Assembly: GCA_947623455.1 (NCBI GenBank)
Contig: OX392538.1
Span: 29,883,001-29,947,000, forward strand
Source: Mimachlamys varia
Lineage: Eukaryota; Mollusca; Bivalvia; Pectinida; Pectinidae
Reading direction: 5' to 3'
DNA length: 64,000 nt
How positions within the stretch are numbered: position 1 is the stretch's first letter; the number at the start of each line of letters is the position of its first letter. Under the pieces are notes generated by a model. The model worked only from the letters and a program-made list of their open reading frames with translations. It did no database searches and had not been told where the DNA came from. Shown in pieces: positions 37,101 through 45,509 of this stretch. The translations under genes were made by a program, and so were the position numbers.

Positions 37101-38849
37101 TTTTGTTATTCCCAGGATGTAATTATATAATATACATGTATATTAGTTTCTATTCAGAACCCTGATGCATTCTAGCCGCACGAATAACAGATAATGAACA
37201 GGAACAATCACCTATGAAACAATTCAAAAACTGCTATTCAAATGGTCAATTTACAACCGTAAGTACACTCTAAAATTGATTCACCGAAATCTATAGTTCT
37301 ATGCGCTATATGGTATTAATGGGTCCCTTAGTTATTATAAGGATTGATTGGTTTGGTGACGTTTTCTTCAGTATTTTAAGGGATAATGTCTAGTGATATT
37401 CAGAAAACATGCATAGAAACATTTTCGTAAAATATAGTTATTCACAAAATAAATGTTGATAAAGAACGAAATAATGGTGAAACTCTTGCAATAGTGAATT
37501 TTGTTATTTTCATAATACTTCCTCAGATTCAAATCAAGGCCCAGGTTCACAATATCTAAATTGAAGGTGAGGTGACAAGGCTTTTTGTATGTGTAATCCA
37601 CTCTTCATAAATATGTTACGTCATATTAACAGTCAGGGTAACTTTAGGACGGTCTCACGGTGTATGCATTGTGGATGTGTGTGGAGAGCGTGTGTATTTG
37701 GGAGGCTGCGGTAGTTCGTGTAAGCCTTCTTGGGGTAGTCAGATCTTTTACCGATTTAAAGTGTTACCACACTGAGGTAAGAACATATTTCTTCTTCCAT
37801 GCAATAAGAATTACGCAGAACCGTAAACGTTGACAAAAAGGCAATTACGTATAATGAAGACAACTAAGTTCACTGTGGCCAAAATTTCTGCATTATTTTA
37901 TTCTTTATTTACATCGGTGAATAAACACCATTGTACTTAAATGTTTATGTTTGTGTTTTCTAATTAAAATGTTTACACCTTGCACTGGACAATACCACTG
38001 AAGCCAATTGATTAAAGTATAAACGGAATGAAAACAATGATGGGTAAATTACAGCACCCTGCATTGGACCATCTTCACTTACTTATCAAATCCTGTCGGG
38101 GCTTCGTTGAAGAAGCGCTTCACTTGGAAGTCTTCTAGCGTTTCGTCAACACTTTCGCATGTTCCCTGTGCGTCCACTTGTATGAAACAAACAACATTTT
38201 CCGTCATGCACTTACATGTATGATCGTAACCGATCATTAAGTATAATGTAAATTACACTTATGGAGCGAAGTACATTTGTATAACTTCAATCATTTGAAA
38301 GTCATAACAAGGACGTGATAATTGTGATTTGTTACAGCCGGTGATAAATCTACCTGTGCATCCCGCATCCTTTAAAATTTTCAAAGGACGAATTACGTTT
38401 TCTGGAAATGGTTAAACTTAACATTATGGGACCAATTTTTTTGGCATTGCATTGGCATTGAAAAGGACCCATGCAAAATAATTGTAGATTAGTCACTGCA
38501 CAGCTACATGAAGCTTAAGACATACACGGTTTAAAAATATTTATCTACGTGTAGTTAAAATTTTATCGCTACAATCTACATGTAATAATGAGAAATCTTT
38601 TCATTACTGTATTGTTACCACTTCTACAAAAAAATCATAATACCGAAGCGTCAACAAAACCATAATCCGAACTCGACATCGATTAAACTAGGGGCAAAAT
38701 TTGAACAAATCAACGATTTACATGAAGACCCCTTCAAGAAGTTCAAGTTTAAGAAAATAACGATTGCAAGACATTAACAGCATATTCTCACCTTTACAAA
38801 GCAGCAGGCTGGACAAAATCACCAGACTTAAAAGTCGCATCTCCATCAT
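18956..38849 (-). CDS. Gene B: membrane-anchored CUB2-Kunitz4 protein, about 15-16 coding exons
   Basis: Minus-strand exons in order: 38849-38792, 38176-38083, 36981-36872, 36201-36031, 35131-35041, 32468-32338, 32101-31952, 30989-30951, 27373-27293, (26748-26698 optional), 26406-26230, 24937-24758, 24659-24603, 24320-24144, 21614-21441 and 19149-18956. All junctions are GT-AG and phases agree. The sum is 1884 nt (627 aa), or 1935 nt with the optional exon. Domains: signal peptide (1-19), CUB1 (about 26-144), CUB2 (about 149-268), Thr/Pro and acidic linker (269-308), Kunitz 1-4 (about 310-563), one transmembrane helix (about 571-592), and a basic then polar cytoplasmic tail. Known: CUB domains bind proteins or glycans, and Kunitz domains inhibit serine proteases. 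Inferred: a cell-surface protease inhibitor with adhesive N-terminus. No second signal peptide is seen before the Kunitz exons, which favours one gene, but a split into two genes is possible. Confidence 0.72.
19774..20430. repeat. Interspersed repeat with three internal tandem units
   Basis: It starts near 'acaagaggccccagagagcc' and ends 'ccttccggccaggtgagcta' followed by A's. Inside are about three diverged units of roughly 150 bp, each with 'ggtcag(a/g)(g/a)tca', 'ccccaagga', 'atttgg' and 'cctctatttcc'. The start and end echo each other (gagagcc..cgctcact against gg..ggtgagct), so it may fold. It lies in the last intron of gene B. Similar ends are common in bivalve genomes, from general knowledge. 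Confidence 0.68.
21441..21614 (-). CDS. Gene B exon: Kunitz domain 4
   Basis: Phase 1 to phase 1, acceptor tatcaag, donor gtaggt. All six Kunitz Cys are present: DAC, GPC, KAC, GGC, LC, RC. The reactive loop reads TGPCRGAF, so the P1 residue is Arg, as expected for inhibitors of trypsin-like proteases. FMYGGCSGNGNRF is the conserved core. Confidence 0.9.
22560..22612 (-). mobile_element. Retroelement 3' tail fragment, copy 6
   Basis: 'agaataccgaaaggtcgaca' and 'aaaccatgatcagaactcg' match the terminal 50 bp of the family at 54950-57197. Confidence 0.72.
23117..23235 (+). repeat. Interspersed repeat R1, copy c (truncated)
   Basis: It carries 'gtaacacacgcattctgcac', 'tagtaatagatacagtatgc' and 'actgcatcatacagctgt', then loses similarity. 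Confidence 0.8.
24021..24037 (+). repeat. Poly-C run of 17
   Basis: Seventeen consecutive C (poly-G on the gene B sense strand), about 110 bp downstream of Kunitz exon 3 in its intron. Run length may be unreliable in the assembly. Confidence 0.9.
24144..24320 (-). CDS. Gene B exon: Kunitz domain 3
   Basis: Phase 1 to phase 1, acceptor cgaattgtag, donor gtattt. Six Cys are present. The reactive loop is SGLCQGFF, so P1 is Gln, unusual for a trypsin inhibitor. The exon is very like Kunitz 1 (26406-26230), with FKKFAYNN and YGGCGGNANRF shared, and flanking intron sequence is shared too. Confidence 0.9.
24543..24591 (-). mobile_element. Retroelement 3' tail fragment, copy 7
   Basis: 'gagaataccaaagcgtcaac' and 'aaaaccattatccgaactc' match the family's terminal 50 bp. 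It stops just before the donor of the linker exon at 24603. Confidence 0.72.
24603..24659 (-). CDS. Gene B exon: spacer between Kunitz 2 and 3
   Basis: A 57-nt phase 1 symmetrical exon, acceptor ttctttgtag, donor gtaagt. It encodes AEAQPRPFDFNDSPGLARN, a polar Pro-containing spacer with no Cys. It can be skipped without a frame change. Confidence 0.7.
24758..24937 (-). CDS. Gene B exon: Kunitz domain 2
   Basis: Phase 1 to phase 1, acceptor cttatctcag, donor gtaatt. Six Cys are present (DPC, GRC, KTC, GGC, EDC, ATC). The reactive loop is SGRCLAYF, so P1 is Leu, which would favour chymotrypsin- or elastase-like targets. Core FVYGGCEGNSNRF. Confidence 0.9.
25321..25590 (+). repeat. Interspersed repeat R1, copy d
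   Basis: A near full-length copy: 'agatgacgtaacacacgcat', 'gtaatagataaagtatgcc', 'agaagcagaagggtcaggtg' to 'ccgaaaatgtgtat'. It lies in gene B between Kunitz exons 1 and 2. Confidence 0.82.
25850..25990. repeat. Exon-less copy of Kunitz 1 flanking intron
   Basis: It matches 26435-26605, the intron just 5' of Kunitz exon 1. Shared blocks are 'aatctttgatacggaaat', 'aaaggaaatggcag' and 'gcttgtaaaatg'. No Kunitz exon is found where one would be expected downstream, so this is a partial duplicate or a duplicate that lost its exon. Confidence 0.75.
26230..26406 (-). CDS. Gene B exon: Kunitz domain 1
   Basis: Phase 1 to phase 1, acceptor aaattgtag, donor gtattt. Six Cys are present (DAC, GPC, KSC, GGC, DC, QC). 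The reactive loop is TGPCRGFF, so P1 is Arg, consistent with a trypsin-like target. The open frame at 26002-26262 is a shadow in another frame. Confidence 0.9.
26698..26748 (-). CDS. Gene B possible small linker exon
   Basis: A 51-nt segment with acceptor ttactggtag and donor gtatgt. If spliced it is phase 1 symmetrical and would add 17 residues, including SHYREKMTFQNK, before Kunitz 1. Composition gives no support and the pyrimidine tract is modest. Confidence 0.35.
27121..27126 (-). terminator. Alternative polyadenylation signal, short gene B isoform
   Basis: tttatt on the plus strand is AATAAA on the minus strand, about 155 nt after the readthrough stop at 27279-27281. Confidence 0.5.
27279..27373 (-). 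CDS. Gene B acidic linker exon, or alternative last exon
   Basis: The acceptor is tctcatttcag, phase 1. The exon reads KTTTTDPHGCGHTEYVEEN and then a Ser/Asp/Glu run. Spliced at the gtgaga donor (exon 27373-27293) it is phase 1 symmetrical and leads to Kunitz 1. If that donor is not used, translation stops four codons later, after SESD. An AATAAA follows at 27121. The second outcome gives a secreted CUB-only protein with an acidic tail. Confidence 0.62.
27625..28015. repeat. Interspersed repeat with GACGGACGAGGACC-type end
   Basis: It contains two related units ('catttgaccccatgacctcg' and 'catctgacccctgtgacctt', each followed by a call to 'tcaatg'). It ends 'cacgacggacgaggaccaag' and 'gatgacctaaaactactcaa'. 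This ending style is common in bivalve repeats, from general knowledge. It lies in a gene B intron. Confidence 0.5.
28559..29140 (-). mobile_element. 5'-truncated retroelement, copy 8, with reverse-transcriptase C-terminal remnant
   Basis: It runs from the 3' tail 'gaaaataccgaagcgttaac' to coding remnants at 29089-28796 (PTYGVYMSQLIRYSRACSKY, then YRDFRDRCQ). The same residues occur in the element at 54950-57197, without the deletion that copy has near its end. It lies in a gene B intron, in the gene's sense direction. Confidence 0.85.
29785..29892 (+). repeat. Short tandem duplication, about 64 bp
   Basis: 'accaccatactgctagg' followed by 'gtcaa(t/g)gtagaa' and 'ccagag' occurs twice, about 64 bp apart, in a gene B intron. 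Confidence 0.7.
30951..30989 (-). CDS. Gene B exon: Thr/Pro linker
   Basis: A 39-nt phase 1 symmetrical exon, acceptor ttttgtttcag, donor gtaagt. It encodes LPPPTTTTAPST, a likely O-glycosylated mucin-like spacer after CUB2. Confidence 0.78.
31952..32101 (-). CDS. Gene B exon: CUB2, C-terminal part
   Basis: Phase 1 to phase 1, acceptor catgtctag, donor gtaagt. It contains the fourth CUB2 Cys (LLVCRR) and VQLDFSADDSDSFGGFVLTY, the typical closing strand of a CUB domain. Confidence 0.85.
32338..32468 (-). CDS. Gene B exon: CUB2, middle part
   Basis: Phase 2 to phase 1, acceptor actttcag, donor gtaagt. It contains QQCSWIISAPESATLELTF and then D-x-C-N-F-D-S-L-V-V-F, the standard CUB core with Cys 2 and 3. 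Confidence 0.86.
32619..32885 (+). repeat. Minisatellite, about 45-bp unit, about six copies
   Basis: Units share 'ggtaca', 'gtgtgttttgaagattcgac' and 'ctcacc(t/a)'. It is variable in length and lies in the intron just upstream of the CUB2 middle exon of gene B. Confidence 0.85.
33309..34112 (-). mobile_element. 5'-truncated retroelement, copy 9, longer coding remnant
   Basis: It runs from the tail 'agtataccaaagcgtcaaca' through remnants of the C-terminal reverse-transcriptase region (IRYSRASSEYRDFRDRC; YGRHLDLIERYSVSLRD) to the catalytic region near 34000-34110. The last part corresponds to the FRYIDDVLSI block. Frames are broken in several places. It lies in a gene B intron. Confidence 0.85.
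34253..34378 (-). repeat. Interspersed repeat R1, copy e (truncated)
   Basis: Minus-strand R1 with 'ggaggacgaaacaactgcat' and 'ctattactaaatttaaaagg' to 'cttacgtcatctt'. Confidence 0.8.
35041..35131 (-). CDS. Gene B exon: CUB2, N-terminal part
   Basis: Phase 1 to phase 2, acceptor aataattccag, donor gtaagt. It contains Cys 1 (GAVSC) and QFLTSPSFPGIYP, the S-P-x-(Y/F)-P-x-x-Y-P signature of CUB domains. Confidence 0.86.
36031..36201 (-). CDS. Gene B exon: CUB1, C-terminal part
   Basis: Phase 1 to phase 1, acceptor atgttgtag, donor gtaagt. It encodes VDTPNILVTFQTG and FESFFMAG, CUB-like strands, with N-glycosylation sequon NHT. It has no Cys, so CUB1 has only the first disulfide. Confidence 0.83.
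36670..36756 (-). repeat. Interspersed repeat R1, copy f (fragment)
   Basis: 'ctgtatctattactaaattt' then 'aaaggtgcagcacatg' and 'gtgttacgtcatg' match the end of R1 on the minus strand. Confidence 0.75.
36872..36981 (-). CDS. Gene B exon: CUB1, middle part
   Basis: Phase 2 to phase 1, acceptor ttattttacag, donor gtgagg. It encodes NGLSCSWTLRA and LTDINLGLDDILNVYA, matching the CUB pattern C-x-W-x-I/L...D-x-L-x-V-Y. Confidence 0.86.
38083..38176 (-). CDS. Gene B exon: CUB1, N-terminal part
   Basis: Phase 1 to phase 2, acceptor catacaag, donor gtaagt. It encodes VDAQGTCESVDETLEDFQVK and a short Phe-rich continuation. It holds Cys 1 of CUB1, but the usual S-P-x-Y-P motif is degenerate (EAPTGF). 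Confidence 0.75.
38638..38760 (-). mobile_element. Retroelement 3' tail fragment, copy 10
   Basis: 'aataccgaagcgtcaacaaa', 'ccataatccgaactcgac' and 'gattaaactaggggcaaaat' match the family tail. It lies about 30 bp downstream of the signal-peptide exon's donor. Confidence 0.8.
38792..38849 (-). CDS. Gene B exon: signal peptide
   Basis: It opens with two adjacent ATG codons and encodes MRLLSLVILSSLLLC as a hydrophobic core, donor gtgaga, phase 1. An acceptor (cacatttacag) sits 2 nt before the first ATG, so the 5' UTR probably begins in an upstream noncoding exon. Cleavage is likely near VDA/QG. Confidence 0.8.
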
Positions 38850-39159
38850 ATCTGTAAATGTGAAGGAAAAACTGATTTAATACAACATATTAACATTTGC
38901 ACTTTCACTCGCCTCAATGAAACTAGTAAACTATGGTTGCTTCATCTCCCGATGAAGTAAGTGGGACATGTGCTTTTTCGTTCGTGGCGAACTAACACAT
39001 TTGTTTAGGCCTACAACAAACAGTCTATCGTTTTGTGTACAGTAATGTACGGGAGCGAAACAGCTGTTTTATATGCCAATGCGTTATAAATTGGTCCTTA
39101 ATTCCTCGTACTATAGTTCCGCTCGATGATCCTACGAAATGCCAATGTCGTTGTTTACT

Positions 39160-39795
39160 CAATGCTGATTGGTCTATAAAAGCCAACGCTGGTCAAAATA
39201 AAATGCGATATTACCCTGAAATAACCAGAGCCTGCACGAGAGCATCGTCGGAAGTCAACGGTACACTTTTCTGACGTTTGCATATCGTGAGCCAGAATCG
39301 ATCTAAATCTTCGTTTCAACGAATAGAAGTCTATTCGGAGATTTCGACTGATCATAATGTTCGTTTCTCGTGACACTCTGTTAGATTATTTTACCGTGAC
39401 CACGACCAGTATATATATATTTCTGTAGGCATGACGCCGATGTCAATCTCCGTATAGTAAGACCTTATATTTTAATCACAATCGCCACAATTATAACACA
39501 ATCGACAGGTTTTGCTGACAGGCGGTGCTACAAATTAAACGGGATACCCCGCTGGATACGGTCACGGATAAAACAATAGATATGTTGGCTACTATTTTAG
39601 TACGAAAACGAGAATTTCCTTTGATTCTGGCCCGCGGTATGCAAACGTCAGAAAAGTGTACCGTGGGTTTCTGACGATGGCACGAGAGGTTAATATTGAA
39701 ATCTAAAAACCCCGCCGGGAGCCTTGAGATTAATGAATAACTGAATCCAAAACGCCTACTGTGGAATAGTTGAATATTGACCAATCAGATGTCAT
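39160..39795. mobile_element. Long inverted repeat, MITE-like
   Basis: Arms around 39165-39320 and 39600-39790 are imperfect reverse complements. The best match is 'ggtacacttttctgacgttt' with 'aaacgtcagaaaagtgtacc', flanked by 'cacgag(a)gcatcgtc' and 'gattggtc' matches. The spacer is about 280 bp. It lies about 300 bp upstream of the gene B signal-peptide exon. Confidence 0.78.
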
Positions 39796-39917
39796 AAAAA
39801 TTTACTCTGTATAGTGTATAATTTAAATATGGCAGAAGACAGTGACGCTTCGCCTGTGTTATCATAATCAAAACAAGTTTCGGAAGTATTTCTGAAGATG
39901 ATGCAGCTAGATTCACC

Positions 39918-41352
39918 AGTTCCCGTATTGATGAAACTGTCTCGTATTGATGAACCTGTTCCCGTATTGATGAAACTGTCCTCGTATTGATGAACATGTT
40001 CCCGTATTGATGAAACTGTCCCCGTATTGATGAAACTGTCCTCGTATTGATGAACCTTTACCAATATTAATGAAACTGTCCCCGTATTGATGAAACTGTT
40101 CGTATGCCCAAGTCCCGCATTGATGAACCTGTTCCCGCACCGATGAAACTGTTCCCGTATTGATGAAACTGTTCCCGTATTGATGCAACTGTACCAATAT
40201 TAATGAAACTGTCCCCGTATTGATGAAACTGTTCCCGTATTGATGCAACTGTACCCGTATTAATGAAACTGTCCCCGTATTGATGAAACTGTCCTTGTAT
40301 TAATGAAACTGTCCCCGTATTGATGAAACTGTCCCCGTATTAATGAAACTGTCCTCGTATTGATGAAACTGTCCCTGTATTGATGAAACTGTTCCCATAT
40401 TAATGAAACTGTTCCCGTATTGATGAACCTGTTCCCGTATTAATGAAACAGTTTCCGTATTGATGAAGCTGTTCCCGTATTAATGAAACAGTTTCCGTAT
40501 TGATGAAGCTGTCCCCGTAATGATGAAACTGTTCGTATGCCCAAGTCCCGTATTGATGAACCTGTTCCCGTATCAATGAAACTGTCCTCGTATTGATGGA
40601 CCTGTTCCCGTATTAATTAAACTGTCCCCGTATTAATGAAAATGTTCTAGAATTGATGAACATGTTCTCGTATTGATGAAACTGTCCCCGTATTGATGAA
40701 ACTGTTCCCGTATTAATGAAACAGTTTCCGTATTGATGAAGCTGTCCCCGTAATGATGAAACTGTTCGTATGCCCAAGTCCCGTATTGATGAACCTGTTC
40801 CCGTATCAATGAAACTGTCCTCGTATTGATGGACCTGTTCCCGTATTAATTAAACTGTCCCCGTATTAATGAAAATGTTCTAGAATTGATGAACATGTTC
40901 TCGTATTGATGAAACTGTCCCCGTATTGATGAAACTGTTCTCGCATTGATGAAACTGTCCCTGTATTGATTAAACTGTCCCCGTATTAATGAAACAGTTT
41001 CCGTATTGATGAAACTGTCCCCGTATTGATGAACCTGTTCCCGTATTAATGAAACAGTTTCCGTATTGATGAAACTGTTCCCGTATTGATGAAACTGTCC
41101 CCGTATTGATGAAACTGTTACCGTATTGAGGAAACTGTGCCCGTACTGATGAAACTGTCACCGTATTGAGGAAACTGTGCCCGTACTGATGAAACTGTCA
41201 CCGTATTGATGAAACTGTCCCCGTATTGATGAAACTGTTCCCGTATTGAGGAAACTGTGCCCGTACTGATGAAACTATGCCCGTACTGATGAAACTGCTC
41301 CCGTACTGATGAAACTGTTCCCGTATTAATGAAACTGTTCGTATGCCCAAGT
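39918..41352 (+). repeat. 20-bp tandem array, about 70 units
   Basis: The unit is close to CCCGTATTGATGAAACTGTC. Variants include taatga, aaacag and gaacctg. The block 'ttcgtatgcccaagtc' interrupts it at about 40102, 40528, 40765 and 41338. A block of about 220 bp is repeated at an offset of 233 bp (near 40480 and 40713). The open frames here cycle every 60 nt and are not proteins. Confidence 0.95.
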
Positions 41353-41581
41353 CCGCTGTTTTGTACAGTTAAAATTCACGCTTATTTTTCATGATTAGGA
41401 AATTTTTTCTGCCAACCGCAAACGCTTTGAACGTGCTATTTGTATATGACCTAAACGAGTTTCAAGTAAGTACGTTCCTCGAAAAATGTAAAAGGCCGAG
41501 CAAGACCAGAAAATAAATTCCAACTTCATAATTATATTATAGTATCACATTCTCCGACGTTCGTCCGACGTTAAGCAGAGC

Positions 41582-41701
41582 ACAGTTGCTTGTGTTTCTG
41601 TCAGTAAATAATAAAAAAGATGTATAACAAGGAATACAATCTGTGCTGGACGGCTTCTCATATTATATATATTATTTACTGACAGAAACTCAAGCAACTG
41701 T
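41582..41701. repeat. Hairpin with 31-bp arms
   Basis: Arms 41582-41612 ('acagttgcttgtgtttctgt' onward) and 41671-41701 are almost exact reverse complements, with a 58-bp loop. Confidence 0.85.
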
Positions 41702-43589
41702 GGTCAGTGGTTGTCCATTTTTGTGTGTTCAATGATTATGATGTCCTTAGCGACTTAAATTTTGGTTCTTTATTTCCATCAAACCTCGTTATGTCGAAGT
41801 CGACGGGTTCGTGAGAACACCTCGAGTTATATACATGTACATATATGTAAGAGTACTCGAGTTAAAAAGAGTTCGAATGTACAGTAGTGTGATGTTTAGC
41901 CGGAGCTGACGAAATATTTTGAATCGAACGGGTTCCTCGAGTTAGATGAGTTCGATAAATCGAGGATTGAACAAGTTATTAATTGTAATTAATAAAAGTA
42001 AATAAAGAACAACTTAATTAATCGATAAAGGAATTTCCTCAAGTGTATAGAGGTTGAGGAGGGGCATTTTCCCAAGAATAATTTCATTGAATTTAGTAAC
42101 GCTTTCGAATATACAATGTATGTGATAATATAAAGCTTTATCTTAAAGTTAAAACAAGTTCGTGAAACCTCGGTCGTCTAATCTGCATTTTTGTTTCTTT
42201 TTTTTTATGAATTCTAGAAATGAATGTAGGCTATATTTAGGGTCTCCGTCGTGCTTTAGGCGAATGTATTTATTTTGTTGATGTTTTCGTTTAACATCAA
42301 TCACACAGAGAACACTCGCACACCTAAAGTTACTTTTTTACATACGGCTTGAGGCGCGCTGTGTATATATTGTACAAATCTTTTATTTCCCAACATAATT
42401 ATATATACGTAGAACCTACCAATTAAACCTAAAAATATTCTCTTCTCATTAAGGTTTAGATATTATTTGTATTTCACACAGTACCATTACGGCATATGAT
42501 TGCAGAACACACGATTTACGGTAGGTACCAAACCGCCAAACAAGAACTTTCCGCAGCTGTTTCTATAATTCTACTGCGCCAAGTCGACATCCCTTAAAAA
42601 CGATGTTTCGATGTCGCTGTGATAGGGCAACATAATCATAGCTATGTGTATATGTACTAGATAATGTGAACACCTGGATCGCAATATACATTTATAGATA
42701 TACATTTTACATGGATACGAACTATAAACACATTACAGGTACATGTATATATATTACACATTGTACACACTACGACAAGACCGGGCCACTTGTTTTTTTT
42801 GGTTTTTTTTTATTTCTTTGTGGTTTTATCTTTCATGTGAGTCATGAGTTCAGCAACATTTTTCAACTTGACTCATAAATTTTTATTTTTTTTTTTTCAC
42901 TAATAAATTTAATAAATTCATAGAATGAATCACAGTTTTGTCATTTCAAGAAGAGAAATACAACTGCGTTGTGAGGATATTTATTTAGCAAACACTGATG
43001 ATTTCCGCCGTTCAGTCTAGTAACCTGAAAAAAATCCTCCCTCAGTACACCAGTACAGTCGTAACTGCTGTCTCTTCACCAACAGTTAAACTCCCTAACA
43101 GTCACTTAAGTGAGTAGTTATTTTTGTGACTCATATTTTGCATACAAAGTTAACTTCATTAATGATCATCAAGTTTTATTTAAATATATACTTCTAAAGA
43201 GCTTCATATCCAAGTCCCGGACTGTGGTGTAACAGTTGTAGGACATTATTTGAAGATCAAAACATTTTTTATAGAAAACCGTAAAAAATGGATTGATTTT
43301 TCAAATCAAACAGAAAATTTCATGGCATTGACGAAGGCATATTTTAGGGGTTGTCTCTCTTGCCCTGGCACCACGTCACAATCATCTAAAGTTGCATCAG
43401 GTCTTACGCTCTGTAACACTGTTACTGGTTAATTTGGAATAGCTAGGGTAATTAATCAAGTGATTGAAAACCAGGAGCGCATATATATATATAAAGCGTG
43501 TTCCGGTCATAGCGCATGAATTGAATTGCACTGAATTGCAGTTGAGTAACAACTGTAACAAAGCAGACAAACAACATCCGAGGCTACGA

Positions 43590-43712
43590 ACAATCCCTAA
43601 CTTAAGAAAGCATTACAGAAGTTTATGAAAGGTTATTTAACTTAAAATAGCCTATGTAATGCTTCCCTATGAAGATTTTTAAGTTATGGAACGTTCGTGA
43701 AATTAGGGCCAT
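43590..43712. mobile_element. Palindromic MITE-like element, copy 2 (short)
   Basis: It has 'cctaacttaagaaagcatta' and 'cagaag' at the left, 'ggaacgttcgtgaaatta' and 'gggcc' at the right. It lacks part of the left terminus seen in copies 1 and 3. Confidence 0.6.
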
Positions 43713-44153
43713 GGACGCATGCATGTACGTATAATTCTGGTTTCATCAGATCTATTTTTGATAGTAGACAGCATCCTTGGTACGATACGGGCCTTCTATG
43801 GCTGTCAAATCAGACAACATTTCTGATAAAAGGATATTATCTGTCGAATCAGAAAACATCTCGGGTATGCTAGGGGCCTTCTCCAAGTAGTTGGCTGTCA
43901 AACCACACAACAGCCCTAGTACGATAAAAAACCTTCTATGTCAAATAATACATATAACGGCCTTCTCTGACAAATAAAAAAACATCCCTGGTTCAAAATT
44001 AATGATAGTACTGTGCTAGCATGGACATTTTTGCTATGAACTTTGATAGGCTCAATGAGTCATAAATTAATCTTGGATACAAGAATAAGGAAGGTGATAA
44101 CATAGTTTAAAAGAGTCGACAGTAAAATATGGGGTCGGTTGGGATCATTAAAA

Positions 44154-44765
44154 CAGATATTTTGTTTCCTCGGCCGGGATACCGAAACACATATTTTGTT
44201 TCCTCGGTCGGGATACCCGAAACACATGTTTTGTTTCCTCGGTCGGGATACACGAAACACATGTTTTGTTTCCTTGGTCGGGATACCCGAAACACATATT
44301 TTGTTTCCTCGGTCGGGATACCCGAAACACATATTTTGTTTCCTCGGTCGGGATACCCGAAACACATATTTTGTTTCCTCGGTCGGGATACCCGAAACAC
44401 ATATTTTGTTTTCTCGGTCGGGATACCCGAAACACATGTTTTGTTTCCTTGGTCGGGATACCCGAAACACATGTTTTGTTTCCTCGGTCGGGATACCCGA
44501 AACAGATATTTTGTTTCCTCGGTCGGTATACTCTAAACACATATTTTGTTTCCTCGGTCGGTATACTCTAAACACATATTTTGTTTCCTCGGTCGGGATA
44601 CACGAAACACATGTTTTGTTTCCTCGGTCGGTATACTCTAAACACATATTTTGTTTCCTCGGTCGGGATACCCTAAACACATGTTTTGTTTCCTCGGTCG
44701 GGATACACGAAACACATATTTGTTTCCTCGGTCGGGATACCCGAAACACATGTTTTGTTTCCTTG
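44154..44765 (+). repeat. 35-bp minisatellite, about 17 units, open in all six frames
   Basis: The unit contains 'tttgtttcctcggtcgggat' followed by acccgaaacacat. 35 is not a multiple of 3 and the unit has no stop codon on either strand, so long open frames run in every frame. One spans 44060-44749 (minus, 229 aa), another 44139-44768 (plus, 209 aa). They lack a credible start and encode the same repeat in shifted frames, so I treat them as non-coding. Confidence 0.93.
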
Positions 44766-44883
44766 TAAGAAAATGTTTTGTCTAAAAATCATGACTAAAG
44801 GCCATGTTATAGTCAGAGACGAATAATGCCATCATACTTAAAGCTTTATACGATATGTTATAAGACACACAACTTTAAAGTAT

Positions 44884-45070
44884 AAACCTTTATAAACTTT
44901 TACTTAAACTGTAGTTACTACATAGTACGACTACAGTTTCCTAAACAAGGTCAATAACGTCACAGGTAATTAAACCTATATAAACTTTTACTTAAACTGT
45001 AGTTACTACATAGTACGACTACAGTTTCCTGAATAAGGTCAGTGATGTCACAGGTAATTAAACCTATTTG
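44884..45070 (+). repeat. 88-bp tandem duplication with internal hairpin
   Basis: Two units start at 44884 and 44972, and a third begins at 45060. Each contains 'aaactgtagt' and its inverse 'actacagttt'. Confidence 0.88.
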
Positions 45071-45509
45071 GGATCATCAGCTGACCAGTCACGGTAGGAT
45101 GGAATAGAGTATCATTTCTGTTCAAGTCTACACGAGAATCAAATTGCTGTACCGTAGATTCTTGTCCATATATCTCATTCTTCGTATAATGCACAAGTAC
45201 GCTACATTTACCTCTTACAATTGTTTACAAAACGCTCCGGAACCCAGTCTTTAACCCGAACAGCCCGAGGGAACTAACTAAAGTATACAAAATCAAATCT
45301 TTGACAAATTGACGTTATAGATATCGTCAATAAGAATTAATGTTTAAATAAAGTTTAAAGATTAAAGAGTTTAACCACTCCAGTGAGGAAGTGAATTATA
45401 AGCTTAATCAATATAAGTATCATTTAATATACGTATATCACCGTGTAACCGTATATACATGTTCCCTCCAAAGATTGATCATTTGGATATCATTTATAAT
45501 TAAATATTT

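Noticed and set aside
39792..41161. Open frames of 63-111 aa with HQYGNSFINTGT repeats
   Set aside because: They are translations of the 20-bp array, cycling every 60 nt.
39913..41352. CRISPR-like array
   Set aside because: The units are contiguous 20-bp tandem repeats with no unique spacers, in a eukaryotic genome.
44060..44768. Long open frames of up to 229 aa on both strands
   Set aside because: They come from a 35-bp stop-free minisatellite read in six frames. No start context or splice site supports them, and all frames show the same repeated residues.
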